DNA of 64,000 bases from Bacteroidia bacterium (GTDB lineage Bacteria > Bacteroidota > Bacteroidia > B-17B0 > Aurantibacillaceae). A program made the translations under genes and the position numbers. Of the stretch, positions 10,701-18,637 are shown one piece after another. The notes beneath the pieces were generated by a model. It saw only the letters and a list, made by a program, of their open reading frames with translations. It did not search any database and was not told where the DNA came from. The first letter of the stretch is position 1. Each line of letters begins with the position of its first letter. The stretch spans positions 124,001 to 188,000 of the forward strand of contig BPGX01000001.1 of NCBI GenBank assembly GCA_026003255.1. Direction: 5' to 3'.

Positions 10701-11209
10701 ATATCTTTGGTTAATTTTCCCTGCATTTGTAAATTGAAGTTAGATTGTACGCTCATGTCTTGATTGTTTCCAAAAGTTATCCCACGACTAATACTTCCAT
10801 TCTTAAATAACTTATCCGAAAAAAAATCTTCTTGTTTATTTTGACTCTTATCTGAAAAACTAAATTGGAAAGGTGGTAGTGGACGAGATAAATCCTTTCT
10901 AATATCTGTTATTTTTTTATGTGCATATTCTTTGTGCCATTGAAATAATATTCTCTGATATTCTATAATTATTGTATCTTTCGGATGTTCAATGAAGATC
11001 AACTTTTGTTCATTTTGCAACCACCGATAGATAATATTTTCTCCCCTCAAACTTTTAATCCTTAAACTATTAGGAATAATAAAATTAGAATCTAATTCAA
11101 TCGTATCCTTTGTTACCAATATTTTTTTTGAAACAATAGTATTGACCTGACAAAAATAATTAAGATTCAAAATAAGCCATAAAATTATAATCTCAAATCT
11201 TTTTCGCAC
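7736..11209 (-). CDS. Very large outer-membrane beta-barrel protein, function unknown
   Basis: 1157 residues. The N-terminus has a short hydrophobic signal (IIILWLILNLNYFC). There follow ~100 residues of beta domain, then a region with SRGITFGNNQDMSV, LQMQGKLTKDIDIAMVATDNNIPFQ and KVYIQLSNKNNKLIVGDYQ, typical of a conserved but uncharacterised Bacteroidota surface protein. The remainder is dense in alternating aromatic strands and ends in LRAIF, a terminal Phe as in outer-membrane barrels. A PPQGQYMWIDYNNDGIKQLNEFE stretch (~residues 827-849) looks like a calcium-binding loop. No enzyme motif is visible. It stands alone, converging with the patatin gene upstream and separated from the act operon by its own spacer. 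Localisation is inferred; the function is unknown. Confidence 0.7.
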   Translation of the reverse strand: MRKRFEIIILWLILNLNYFCQVNTIVSKKILVTKDTIELDSNFIIPNSLRIKSLRGENIIYRWLQNEQKLIFIEHPKDTIIIEYQRILFQWHKEYAHKKITDIRKDLSRPLPPFQFSFSDKSQNKQEDFFSDKLFKNGSISRGITFGNNQDMSVQSNFNLQMQGKLTKDIDIAMVATDNNIPFQADGTTAQLQEFDKVYIQLSNKNNKLIVGDYQLAQPQNTYFMNFFKRLQGANFENKDSLNKHLKLKSNVAFALTRGKFARNVFYGKENNQGPYRLVGADGEQIIVVLSGTEKIYIDGKLLQRGQEYDYIIDYNTAEITFTAKQLITKDKRIVAEFQYITKSFFRSLYFIGEELDIQKNQKVYFNLYSEQDNKNRPLQQQLTADQIRYLSQIGDTLSKAFYFSAVEAAFNNTDVFYRKKDTIVGTTLYKDVFEYSINPDSAKYRVTFSYVGANKGYYKQIPSSANGKVFQWVAPVNGVLQGDYMPYVKLDAPQQKQMLTAGYQYTSTITSFSSEVVYTRNDVNTFSKYNKGNDEGYGIKLTSKNNLLSTGSSSLQLETDYEYVSQNFSYIQRYRSMEFQRDWNKNFFNDQILSDQHIGKAIVRYNFKNEFQIYYGMSGFSEGTNYFGYKHLFGQSWKKDWIQINYDGSYLSTSTSSVNTSFYRHRSKGNIPLKKFFVLEYIDDFENNIQWKPNVGSKFFTSYQFYDWEVNLHSADTADIYYKIFYKQRDDKHVIFNEMLDSTKAQNYGFQIKSNKWLNHPFTILTTYRILEIKNVVTNALNPDNTLLSRFEYYPRLWKNFMNLSLFYETGYGLENKKEYYYVEVTPPQGQYMWIDYNNDGIKQLNEFEVAQYPDQAKYIRVYVPTNNYVKVLYNQWSTAVNIRPYILLKDKSNWMAKSLKLFAFQTAFKNDNKTFQQYSFEKTIYSDFNNLKDTSTISANQSIRQSVFFNQAGAVFGADYTFLQNANKQLLTNGYDVRYSESHEIKWRYSIFQWLTFSFIHSLGKKAFTSQLFVGRNYELNILESDHKIIYQPNTNFRVALDYKYTQKENLVGLKQKGLIHTLSLESKIIKSEAASINAQFSYIKIQYLNDNNFNTPVAYEILQSLQPGNNFTWNVSYQQNLNSYLQMSILYEGRKSAFNDKIIHIGSMQLRAIF

Positions 11210-11351
11210 AAGGGATAAATATAACGACTAATTAAACGGAAAAATTGTACTTATATTAGAATATAAAAAAATTACTTTACCTAAAAATTAATGCAAATAC
11301 TCAAAAATTCTTCAAATTACATACCAACGAATAAAAATAGTGAAAAAAATT

Positions 11352-11398
11352 ACCTGTGGAAATCTGTTTTAATCTGTGACATCCGTGTTCTATTATTT
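11352..11398. repeat. Dispersed noncoding repeat, copy 2
   Basis: A stretch of ACCTGTGGAAATCTG words followed by AATCTGTGACATCCG and TGTTCTATT, clearly related to the copy at 7651-7704 and in the same orientation. It sits in the AT-rich spacer 11210-11463, which otherwise shows no gene. Confidence 0.55.
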
Positions 11399-11461
11399 TA
11401 AGAATTATTCAAAAAAATTATAAGAGAAATAATCTAAAAAAACATTACTGATACAACTAAC

Positions 11462-11491
11462 AAAAAAGCCCTTCTGTAAGGAAGGGCTTTT
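11462..11491 (-). terminator. Rho-independent terminator of the act operon
   Basis: A perfect 11-bp stem (AAAAGCCCTTC pairing with GAAGGGCTTTT) with a 6-nt loop, followed on the minus strand by a run of six T. It starts 3 nt after the actF stop codon. This marks the end of the act operon. Confidence 0.9.
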
Positions 11492-11494
11492 AGT

Positions 11495-12736
11495 TTAAGT
11501 GTGCAAATGCAAACTTTCTTCAAGAAATGGATGGTTCCTTACCAACAACGGTGCTTTTTCAAGATTCTTTAATACTACATACAAGAATACTCCAAGGAAA
11601 AATAGAAATGTCCCAATTTCCATCCAGCTAATTCCTGTCCAATGTTTTCCAACAGTACCTGGCATCACCATCATAATTACATCTAAATAGTGACCAATAA
11701 ATACAATGGTTCCAACAAATGCGAGAAAAGTAAAGTTTCTTTTTGAATCTCTGCTCATTAACAATACCATAGGAAATGCAAAATTGACAAATAATACAAA
11801 CCACATCAGTGATTTATAACTTTCCCAACGCGTTTGAAAATAAGTAACTTCTTCAGGTATATCTGCATACCATATCAGCATAAACTGAGAAAAATACAAG
11901 TATGTCCACAAGAATGAAATAGCAAACATCCATTTACCCATATCGTGAATTGTACTTTCAGTAACAAATTCTAAATAACCATTTTTTCGTAACCAGATAA
12001 TTAAAAGTGTCATAAAGCTAATAGCACTGATCCATAAACCAGAAAAGGTATACCATCCAAACAATGTTGAATACCAGTGTGTATCAATGCTCATAATCCA
12101 ATCCCACGCAGATGTTGAAGACGTTACAGCAAATACCACCATAAACCATGCTCCTAATTTCACATTTTTCCAGTGATACGCATGATTGTCACCTCCTAAT
12201 TCATATTTATCAGCTTCTAATGAATTCTTTCTTAACTGCCATGTAAACCACGTCCATCCCACTATGTATAAAATAGTTCTTAACCACCAGAACCAACCAA
12301 AATAACCAATTTTTCCAGCAATTACTGGGTCATAATTTGGACTGGATGGATCTGCAATGCCTTCTGCCATCCAGTGATAAATATGATGAACATGCAGTTG
12401 TCCTAGAATAAATAGTAGAAATAGAAAACTTAATCCATAAGGCAAGTACAATGCTGTAGATTCAATCACTCTTTTGATGGTAGTAGCCCATCCAGCTTCT
12501 GCTGCATATTGCATACCTAAAAAGAACGCAGCCCCCAAACTCAATGCAGCAAAAAAGAAGGCGCCAGAAAAAATATTTGCCCAAGCTCTATTTAGATGAT
12601 AATGTTCTCCATGGTGTTGACCATCTACTATGAACATTGCAATAATGCTAATTAAGCCAACGCCCATTAGAACATAAGCAAAAGTTTTAGATTTGGAATC
12701 AAAAATAAATTGTAATTTTTCCTTATTGATATGCAT
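11495..12736 (-). CDS. actF: Alternative complex III subunit ActF (quinol:cytochrome c oxidoreductase)
   Basis: 413 residues with about ten transmembrane segments. It is an integral membrane subunit of alternative complex III, which oxidises quinol and reduces cytochrome c or a terminal oxidase in place of bc1. Supporting stretches are WATIKRVIESTALYLPYG, GWFWWLRTILYIVGWTWF, SAWDWIMSIDTHWYST and FSQFMLIWYADIPEEV, characteristic of ActF/ActC-related proteins. It is the last gene of the act operon, 4 bp after actE, and is followed directly by a terminator. The identity rests on both sequence pattern and operon position. Confidence 0.93.
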   Translation of the reverse strand: MHINKEKLQFIFDSKSKTFAYVLMGVGLISIIAMFIVDGQHHGEHYHLNRAWANIFSGAFFFAALSLGAAFFLGMQYAAEAGWATTIKRVIESTALYLPYGLSFLFLLFILGQLHVHHIYHWMAEGIADPSSPNYDPVIAGKIGYFGWFWWLRTILYIVGWTWFTWQLRKNSLEADKYELGGDNHAYHWKNVKLGAWFMVVFAVTSSTSAWDWIMSIDTHWYSTLFGWYTFSGLWISAISFMTLLIIWLRKNGYLEFVTESTIHDMGKWMFAISFLWTYLYFSQFMLIWYADIPEEVTYFQTRWESYKSLMWFVLFVNFAFPMVLLMSRDSKRNFTFLAFVGTIVFIGHYLDVIMMVMPGTVGKHWTGISWMEIGTFLFFLGVFLYVVLKNLEKAPLLVRNHPFLEESLHLHT

Positions 12737-12740
12737 ACCT

Positions 12741-13346
12741 TTATTTTTTAGAATTGGTTTGAGTAGAGTCGGTAGAAGTTATAGATGCGTTTTCTGTTTT
12801 ACCCTGTAATTTATGAACATAATGCACTAATTTCCATCTTTCATCTACACTTAAAAAGTTATGAGGACCCATTAGGCCCTTTCCATAAGTAATAGAATGA
12901 AACATTTTACCTTCCGGTAAGTTCATAAGATTAGCGCTTGTGTAGGGTGGTGGAGGACCAGGTAACTTAGCAGCCACTTTACCATCACCTTGTCCTGTTG
13001 CCCCATGACAGTGGGTACAATATTTAGTATACAACATTTCTCCTTCTTTTACTACTTCTTCTGAGTATGGTATGGGGTTTTTCAAATTTTGACCAGCCAA
13101 CTCATAACCTTCCGCAGTATTAGGATACGGATATGGCTTATATCCTCTTGCAATCGTATGTTCAGGTGGAACCATGGCGCCCCAGATTGTATCTCCATCT
13201 ACTGTTATTGCATGATAATATTCTAAACCTACAGCACGGTACATGTCGGGCATGTATTCAAAACCTGGACTGTTTACGTTCTTCTTTGTACAAGAAGCAA
13301 CAAACAAGGTTCCAGATAATATTGTTATGAAATAAATCGGTTTCAT
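12741..13346 (-). CDS. actE: Alternative complex III subunit ActE, monoheme cytochrome c lipoprotein
   Basis: The ATG at 13346 gives a 201-residue protein starting MKPIYFITILSGTLFVASC, a lipoprotein signal with lipobox VASC. Longer starts (up to 13448) would overlap actD by ~100 bp without a signal and are rejected. One heme-binding CTHCH motif sits within a cytochrome c fold (YTKYCTHCHGATGQGDGKVA, with the distal Met in the GLMGPHNFL region). In ACIII this subunit is the monoheme cytochrome that accepts electrons at the periplasmic face. It lies 7 bp after actD and 4 bp before actF. Confidence 0.93.
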   Translation of the reverse strand: MKPIYFITILSGTLFVASCTKKNVNSPGFEYMPDMYRAVGLEYYHAITVDGDTIWGAMVPPEHTIARGYKPYPYPNTAEGYELAGQNLKNPIPYSEEVVKEGEMLYTKYCTHCHGATGQGDGKVAAKLPGPPPPYTSANLMNLPEGKMFHSITYGKGLMGPHNFLSVDERWKLVHYVHKLQGKTENASITSTDSTQTNSKK

Positions 13347-13353
13347 AATTTTT

Positions 13354-13902
13354 TTAATATTTTGGTTCAACATAAAATTCTCCTTTATAATTGATTTCTT
13401 CAACTCCATTTTTTCTTGCAATTTCTTCTGCTTGTTTTGCTTGCTCATCAGTTAATTCAAGATATAACATGAATTTATCGTCCGTTGTTCTTGGGTCTGG
13501 ATTTTTTGGGGGTACACCCGGTAATAACCAAGAAGAAAGTAAATATGTTAGCACCATTAAGTGCGCTGCACAAAACACGGTTACTTCAAATGTTATTGGA
13601 ATAAATGCAGGCATATTGTAATAATACGCCCAATTAGGTTTACCTCCAATATCATTTGGCCAATCGTGAATCATCATGTACCACATCATAAGTGTGGCTA
13701 AAGAAGTTCCAGTGATTCCATACAAAAAAGATGCAATCGCAATTCTTGTTCTTGGTATTCCCATGGCGGCATCTAATCCATGTACTGGAAAAGGCGTAAA
13801 GGCGTCTTTAATTCTAATGCCTGCTTGCCTTAATTGTTTTACTGTTCTCATTAACGGTTCTTCATCTCCAAAAATTAAGTGTATTTTATTTTTCTTCAAC
13901 AT
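13354..13902 (-). CDS. actD: Alternative complex III subunit ActD (DUF3341)
   Basis: 182 residues. DUF3341 pattern: IHLIFGDEEPLMRTVKQLRQAGIRI, followed by FTPFPVHGLDAAMGIPRTRI. Two central transmembrane helices lie at about residues 55-75 and 98-125. ActD is a small membrane subunit that packs against ActC in the complex. It lies between actC (17 bp upstream) and actE (7 bp downstream). Confidence 0.95.
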   Translation of the reverse strand: MLKKNKIHLIFGDEEPLMRTVKQLRQAGIRIKDAFTPFPVHGLDAAMGIPRTRIAIASFLYGITGTSLATLMMWYMMIHDWPNDIGGKPNWAYYYNMPAFIPITFEVTVFCAAHLMVLTYLLSSWLLPGVPPKNPDPRTTDDKFMLYLELTDEQAKQAEEIARKNGVEEINYKGEFYVEPKY

Positions 13903-13919
13903 ACTTATTAAAGTTTTAA

Positions 13920-15323
13920 TTAATATTGCTCAACATTTTGATTTTTATGTTCAGATGCTAACTTCTTATAGTATTCACCAGATGATTTTAGAATACTCTT
14001 AGTTTCTGCAATCGCAATGACAGGGAAATATCTGGAAAATAAAAGGAACAATACTCCGAAAAAACCTATTGTTCCGATAAACATTCCCACGTCTACAAAT
14101 GTAGGAGTATATGTAGCCCATGAGGATGGTAAAAAAGTTCTACACAAAGTAGGTACAATAATCACAAATCGTTCAAACCACATACCAATGTTCACTACTA
14201 TTGATAAAATAAAGGTTGCTAAAATGGAAGTTCTGATTTTCTTAATCCAGAATAATTGAGGAGAAATCACATTACAGGTCATCATAGCCCAATAACTCCA
14301 TGCCATAGGACCAGTTGCTCTGTTCAAGAAGGCATATTGTTCAAACTCAACACCACTGTACCAGGCCATGAATAATTCTGTCAAATAAGCCACACCAACG
14401 ATAGAACCTGTAACAATAATTAAAATGTTCATGTATTCAATGTGTTTAATGGTTAGGTATTCCTCTAATTTGTAAGCTTTACGAATTACTAACATTAAGG
14501 TTAATACCATTGCAAAGCCAGAAAATACGGCACCGGAAACGAAATAAGGAGGGAAAATGGTAGTATGCCAGCCCGGTAAAATAGATGTAGCGAAGTCAAA
14601 TGAAACGATGGAGTGTACTGAAAACACAAGCGGTGTAGAAAGTCCTGCTAAAACAAGAGAAACTTCTTCAAAACGTTGCCAGTGTTTTACTCTTCCACCC
14701 CAACCAAAACTCAATATACTGTAAAACTTTTTCCAACCCTTATGTACCATTCTGTCGCGAATAGTAGCAAAATCCGGAATTAAACCAATATACCAAAATA
14801 CAATAGATACGGTCATATAGGTAGTTACAGCAAATACATCCCATAATAATGGTGAATTAAAGTTGGGCCATAGGGAGCCAAATTGATTAGGTAATGGAAA
14901 CAGCCAGTAATCTACCCATGGACGTCCTGTATGCAAAGACACATACAGACCTGCGTTAATCACAGCAAAAATAGTCATGGCTTCCGCAGCACGGCTGATG
15001 GCCATTCTCCATTTTTGTCTGAAAAGCAAAAGCACGGCTGAAATTAGTGTCCCAGCGTGTCCAATACCAATCCACCATACGAAGTTGGTAATGTCCCACG
15101 CCCAATCTACTGAGTTATTAGAACCCCATGTTCCTATACCTTCTCCAATAGTATAAGTGAAAGATGCAATTCCCCAAAGGGCAGTTAGCACTGCTGCTGT
15201 AAATAAAAAGTACCACCATTTACTCGTTTTTCCTTCAATGGGCGCAATAATATCATCTGTAATTTGTTTGTAGGTTTTATTGCCCAATATCAGGGGTGTT
15301 CTTATTTCTGATTCTGCGTGCAT
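13920..15323 (-). CDS. actC: Alternative complex III subunit ActC (NrfD/PsrC-like)
   Basis: 467 residues with about ten transmembrane helices and the NrfD/PsrC fold. Typical stretches are FVWWIGIGHAGTLISAVLLL, MTIFAVINAGLYVSLHTGRP and SVHSIVSFDFATSILPGWHTTIFPPYFVSGA. ActC is the quinol-binding membrane subunit of ACIII. It lies directly after actB (28 bp), with the operon order otherwise canonical. Confidence 0.96.
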   Translation of the reverse strand: MHAESEIRTPLILGNKTYKQITDDIIAPIEGKTSKWWYFLFTAAVLTALWGIASFTYTIGEGIGTWGSNNSVDWAWDITNFVWWIGIGHAGTLISAVLLLFRQKWRMAISRAAEAMTIFAVINAGLYVSLHTGRPWVDYWLFPLPNQFGSLWPNFNSPLLWDVFAVTTYMTVSIVFWYIGLIPDFATIRDRMVHKGWKKFYSILSFGWGGRVKHWQRFEEVSLVLAGLSTPLVFSVHSIVSFDFATSILPGWHTTIFPPYFVSGAVFSGFAMVLTLMLVIRKAYKLEEYLTIKHIEYMNILIIVTGSIVGVAYLTELFMAWYSGVEFEQYAFLNRATGPMAWSYWAMMTCNVISPQLFWIKKIRTSILATFILSIVVNIGMWFERFVIIVPTLCRTFLPSSWATYTPTFVDVGMFIGTIGFFGVLFLLFSRYFPVIAIAETKSILKSSGEYYKKLASEHKNQNVEQY

Positions 15324-15351
15324 AATTTTTTATTTTAAATTCTTATGATGT

Positions 15352-18300
15352 TTAACTATGATGTGCTTCTTCTTTAGTTTCTTTATTTTCTTTTTTCTCT
15401 AACCACAATTCTTCATTCCAATCTAATAATGGTTCATCTACATTACGAACTTTTAGTAAGTATGATACAGTAGGTCTAATTCCTAATTCTTCCAGTAATA
15501 AATAATTTCTTTCGTTCTTTCTCCATGCTACCACTTCTGAATTTTCATCATTTAAGTCACCAAAAATAATAGCATTGGTTGGACATGCCTGCTGACAGGC
15601 TGTTTGTATATCTTTATCCTGTAATTTTCTGCCTTCTTTTTTAGCTTGCAATTTACCTGCTTGTATTCTTTGCTGACACATGGAGCATTTTTCAATCACT
15701 CCTCTGCTTCTTACAGTAACATCTGGATTCAGTACCATTCTACTTAACTCTTGTGCAGCAGGGTTAACGTCTTTAAATCTCCAATTTTCTGCGTAATTAA
15801 ACCAATTAAAACGACGCACTTTGAAAGGACAGTTATTCGCACAATAACGAGTACCGATACAACGATTGTATACCATTTGGTTCAATCCTTCTGTACTATG
15901 TGCAGTTGCTAATACAGGACAAACCGTTTCACAAGGTGCGTGGTTACAATGTTGACACATAATCGGCTGGAAAGTCACTTTCGGATTGGCTGAAGGATTT
16001 TCCATTTCTAAGTTCATTTCTTTGTAGCCAATGCCTTCTTCTTCTGCTTTTTTTCTGGTCATATCAGAAGAATAGTAACGATCTATTCTTAACCAGAACA
16101 TATCTCTGGTCTTTCTCACTTCTTCTTTACCTACTACATGAACATTATTTTCAATAGAACATGCTACCACACAAGCAGAACAACCAATACAAGCGTTCAT
16201 ATCAATGGTCATGCCCCATTTATGATTGGGTCTTGGATGAGCATCCCATAAATCAACTTCTGTAACGGGCTTTTTACCTTCAGCAGTTAAAAGTGCAACA
16301 GTCGGGTTAAACGCTTCCTTATCTTTTTCTTTGAATTCCGGAAGAGAAACTTCTCGCAAAATCCATTCTTCTCTTCCCATGACTGTGTGTTGTAACTGAT
16401 TTTGAGCAAACTCATGTTTTTTGCCCGTATTTGAAATTTTTACACCTGTTGCTATATTAGAAAAATGTCCGTTATTATTTTGAATGAATTGAAAAGCATT
16501 TACACCTACTTTGTGTGCAACTTTTAAAGTTTCTGCATTACGACCATAACCCAATGCTAAACCAATAGTTCCGGGCTTTTGACCAGGTTGTGGTAGAACG
16601 GGGACTTCTATTTGTACACCATTTAATTCAATTGTAGCGATGCTTCCATCTTTATCCTGACGTAACATTTTTTCGAAACCAAATTTATCCATGTCTTCCA
16701 GAGCAACGGTGATATAGTTGTCCCATACTACTTTTGAAATGGGGTCAGGAAGTTCCATTAACCATGGATTATTGGCTTGCGCACCATTTCCCATTCCAAC
16801 TTTTTCATATACCATCAATTCAAACTCTGCTGATTTTGTATTAACGGCTCTGGAAGCAAACTCTGTAATGTCTGCATTTGTTTCAGAAGTTGATTCAGTA
16901 TTTTTAGTTTCTTTCTTAGATTTATTATCCTTCTCAGATACGACAGGAACATTAGCTGCTATTGTTAATTCAAATACACCATCATGCAGAGAATTTACCC
17001 AGAAGTTTTCAAAGTCGTTGTCTTTATTTTGTAAGTTAAATAAATTGCTTTTCCAATAATTTCTTATGTAAGTATAATAATCTTCTTGCTTTCCTGCCCA
17101 AATTAAAAGATTTTCCTCAAATTGTCTTGTACCTTCATATTTTGGTGCAGAGAAAACTGGACGAATAACTGGTTGTTGTAATGTATAAATGTTTGATTTA
17201 GGTTGAGCATCTCCCCATGATTCTAAATAATGATGGTTGGCTAAAACAACAGTAGCTTTTTGTGCTGTTTCATCAAGGTAGTTAGAAGCGTGAATTCTGT
17301 TGTTTACTTTTGAATAAGCATCTGCGAATTTTGTAAACGCAGGGGTTGAATATAATGGATTAACTTGGTAGGTAATAAGTGTTTTTACTTTTCCAGCATT
17401 CATCTCCTCAATCAGTGCCAGAAAATCTGCATCACTTCCAGATTTCAGGTTGTAGGTAATATTTGTATCTACTGTATTACCATAATTTTCTAATAGTTGA
17501 TTAATGCCAATTGTAAGTGCTTGTAAGTTCTCATCATTTACTCCACAAACTATGAGTGAACGAGATTTATTTTCTACTAATTCTTTGGATACTTTTTCAA
17601 TTGCACTTAAAATTGTTTTATCTTGAATACCAGCATCTACTAATTTTGAAGCGCCTGATTTTTCTGCAACAGCGTTGTAAAGTGCTACCAGTACTTTTCC
17701 GAACTCAGATGGCTTAACCATATAACGATAATCTGCATTCGCTCCAGTTAAAGACAAATTCGCTTCAAACTGGAAGTGGCGGTTCATTTCTGCAGATGCT
17801 TTGGATACTTTTCTGTTAAGAGCATATTCTCTCGCAAATTCAACAGGATTAAGCCAGTTACCTAAAAAGTCGCAAGCAATGCCTACAATTACTTTTGCTT
17901 TATCAAAATGATATTCTGGAATAATTGACTTGCCAATTAATTTTTGGTGAGCGGAACGAATGGCAGAATAAGATACTTCATCCCATTGAATATGTTTGAA
18001 ATCGCTGATAGTTGCTGATAATTCTTGTATCAAATTTTTAAGTGAAGGGCTAATAATTGTGGAAGTCAATAAGCGAACGGAACCTTCACCAAGTGCTTTT
18101 TTTACCTGTGCATCAACTTCTTTCCAGCTGGCGCTTTTTCCATTAATCAGAGGGGCTGTTAATCTTGATCCATCGTATAAACCAAGAATAGATGCTTGTG
18201 TTCTGGCGGTTGTTTTTCCTTTATTGATAGAAGATAATTCGTTTCCATCTACTTTTATAGGTCGTCCTTCTCTTGCTTTTACCAAAATAGAAGCAAAATC

Positions 18301-18615
18301 GTGACCATCGTAAAAAGTAGAAGCATAAAAATTGGGAACACCCGGAATAATTTCTTCTGGTTTTACCACATAAGGTACAACCCGGTTTACAGGTGCTTCA
18401 CAGGAAGCAAGTGCAACCGCTGCTGTACTAAAGCCCATGAGTTTTAAGAAATCTCTTCTGGTCGTTTTTAATGTTTCGTCAGATGGTTCACCAATTGGTA
18501 ATTCTTCTGCAAACTCGTTTTCTACTTGTTTTAAAAATTCTTCACTTTGGTGAAGTTCGGGTAATCCTCTCCAATATTTTTTAGGTTTTGGATTATTATT
18601 TGTATTTTGCATCAT
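15352..18615 (-). CDS. actB: Alternative complex III subunit ActB, iron-sulfur protein with molybdopterin-like domain
   Basis: 1087 residues. The N-terminal Tat signal (RRDFLKLMGFSTAAVALASC) is followed by a lipobox-like LASC. The first ~750 residues are the molybdopterin-oxidoreductase-like domain, which in ActB is known to lack cofactor. The C-terminal ~280 residues carry the ferredoxin clusters: CIGCSACVVAC, CQHCNHAPCETVC, CIGTRYCANNC and the CSMC...CQQAC pair, consistent with three [4Fe-4S] and one [3Fe-4S] cluster as in structures of the family. It forms the electron wire towards the ActA and ActE hemes. The two adjacent ATGs (18615, 18612) are equivalent choices. Confidence 0.96.
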   Translation of the reverse strand: MMQNTNNNPKPKKYWRGLPELHQSEEFLKQVENEFAEELPIGEPSDETLKTTRRDFLKLMGFSTAAVALASCEAPVNRVVPYVVKPEEIIPGVPNFYASTFYDGHDFASILVKAREGRPIKVDGNELSSINKGKTTARTQASILGLYDGSRLTAPLINGKSASWKEVDAQVKKALGEGSVRLLTSTIISPSLKNLIQELSATISDFKHIQWDEVSYSAIRSAHQKLIGKSIIPEYHFDKAKVIVGIACDFLGNWLNPVEFAREYALNRKVSKASAEMNRHFQFEANLSLTGANADYRYMVKPSEFGKVLVALYNAVAEKSGASKLVDAGIQDKTILSAIEKVSKELVENKSRSLIVCGVNDENLQALTIGINQLLENYGNTVDTNITYNLKSGSDADFLALIEEMNAGKVKTLITYQVNPLYSTPAFTKFADAYSKVNNRIHASNYLDETAQKATVVLANHHYLESWGDAQPKSNIYTLQQPVIRPVFSAPKYEGTRQFEENLLIWAGKQEDYYTYIRNYWKSNLFNLQNKDNDFENFWVNSLHDGVFELTIAANVPVVSEKDNKSKKETKNTESTSETNADITEFASRAVNTKSAEFELMVYEKVGMGNGAQANNPWLMELPDPISKVVWDNYITVALEDMDKFGFEKMLRQDKDGSIATIELNGVQIEVPVLPQPGQKPGTIGLALGYGRNAETLKVAHKVGVNAFQFIQNNNGHFSNIATGVKISNTGKKHEFAQNQLQHTVMGREEWILREVSLPEFKEKDKEAFNPTVALLTAEGKKPVTEVDLWDAHPRPNHKWGMTIDMNACIGCSACVVACSIENNVHVVGKEEVRKTRDMFWLRIDRYYSSDMTRKKAEEEGIGYKEMNLEMENPSANPKVTFQPIMCQHCNHAPCETVCPVLATAHSTEGLNQMVYNRCIGTRYCANNCPFKVRRFNWFNYAENWRFKDVNPAAQELSRMVLNPDVTVRSRGVIEKCSMCQQRIQAGKLQAKKEGRKLQDKDIQTACQQACPTNAIIFGDLNDENSEVVAWRKNERNYLLLEELGIRPTVSYLLKVRNVDEPLLDWNEELWLEKKENKETKEEAHHS

Positions 18616-18637
18616 AATTCCTTTTTTTGATTAAATT

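Noticed and set aside
13347-13448. Long N-terminal form of ActE
   Set aside because: It overlaps actD by ~95 bp and hides the lipoprotein signal; ATG 13346 is better.
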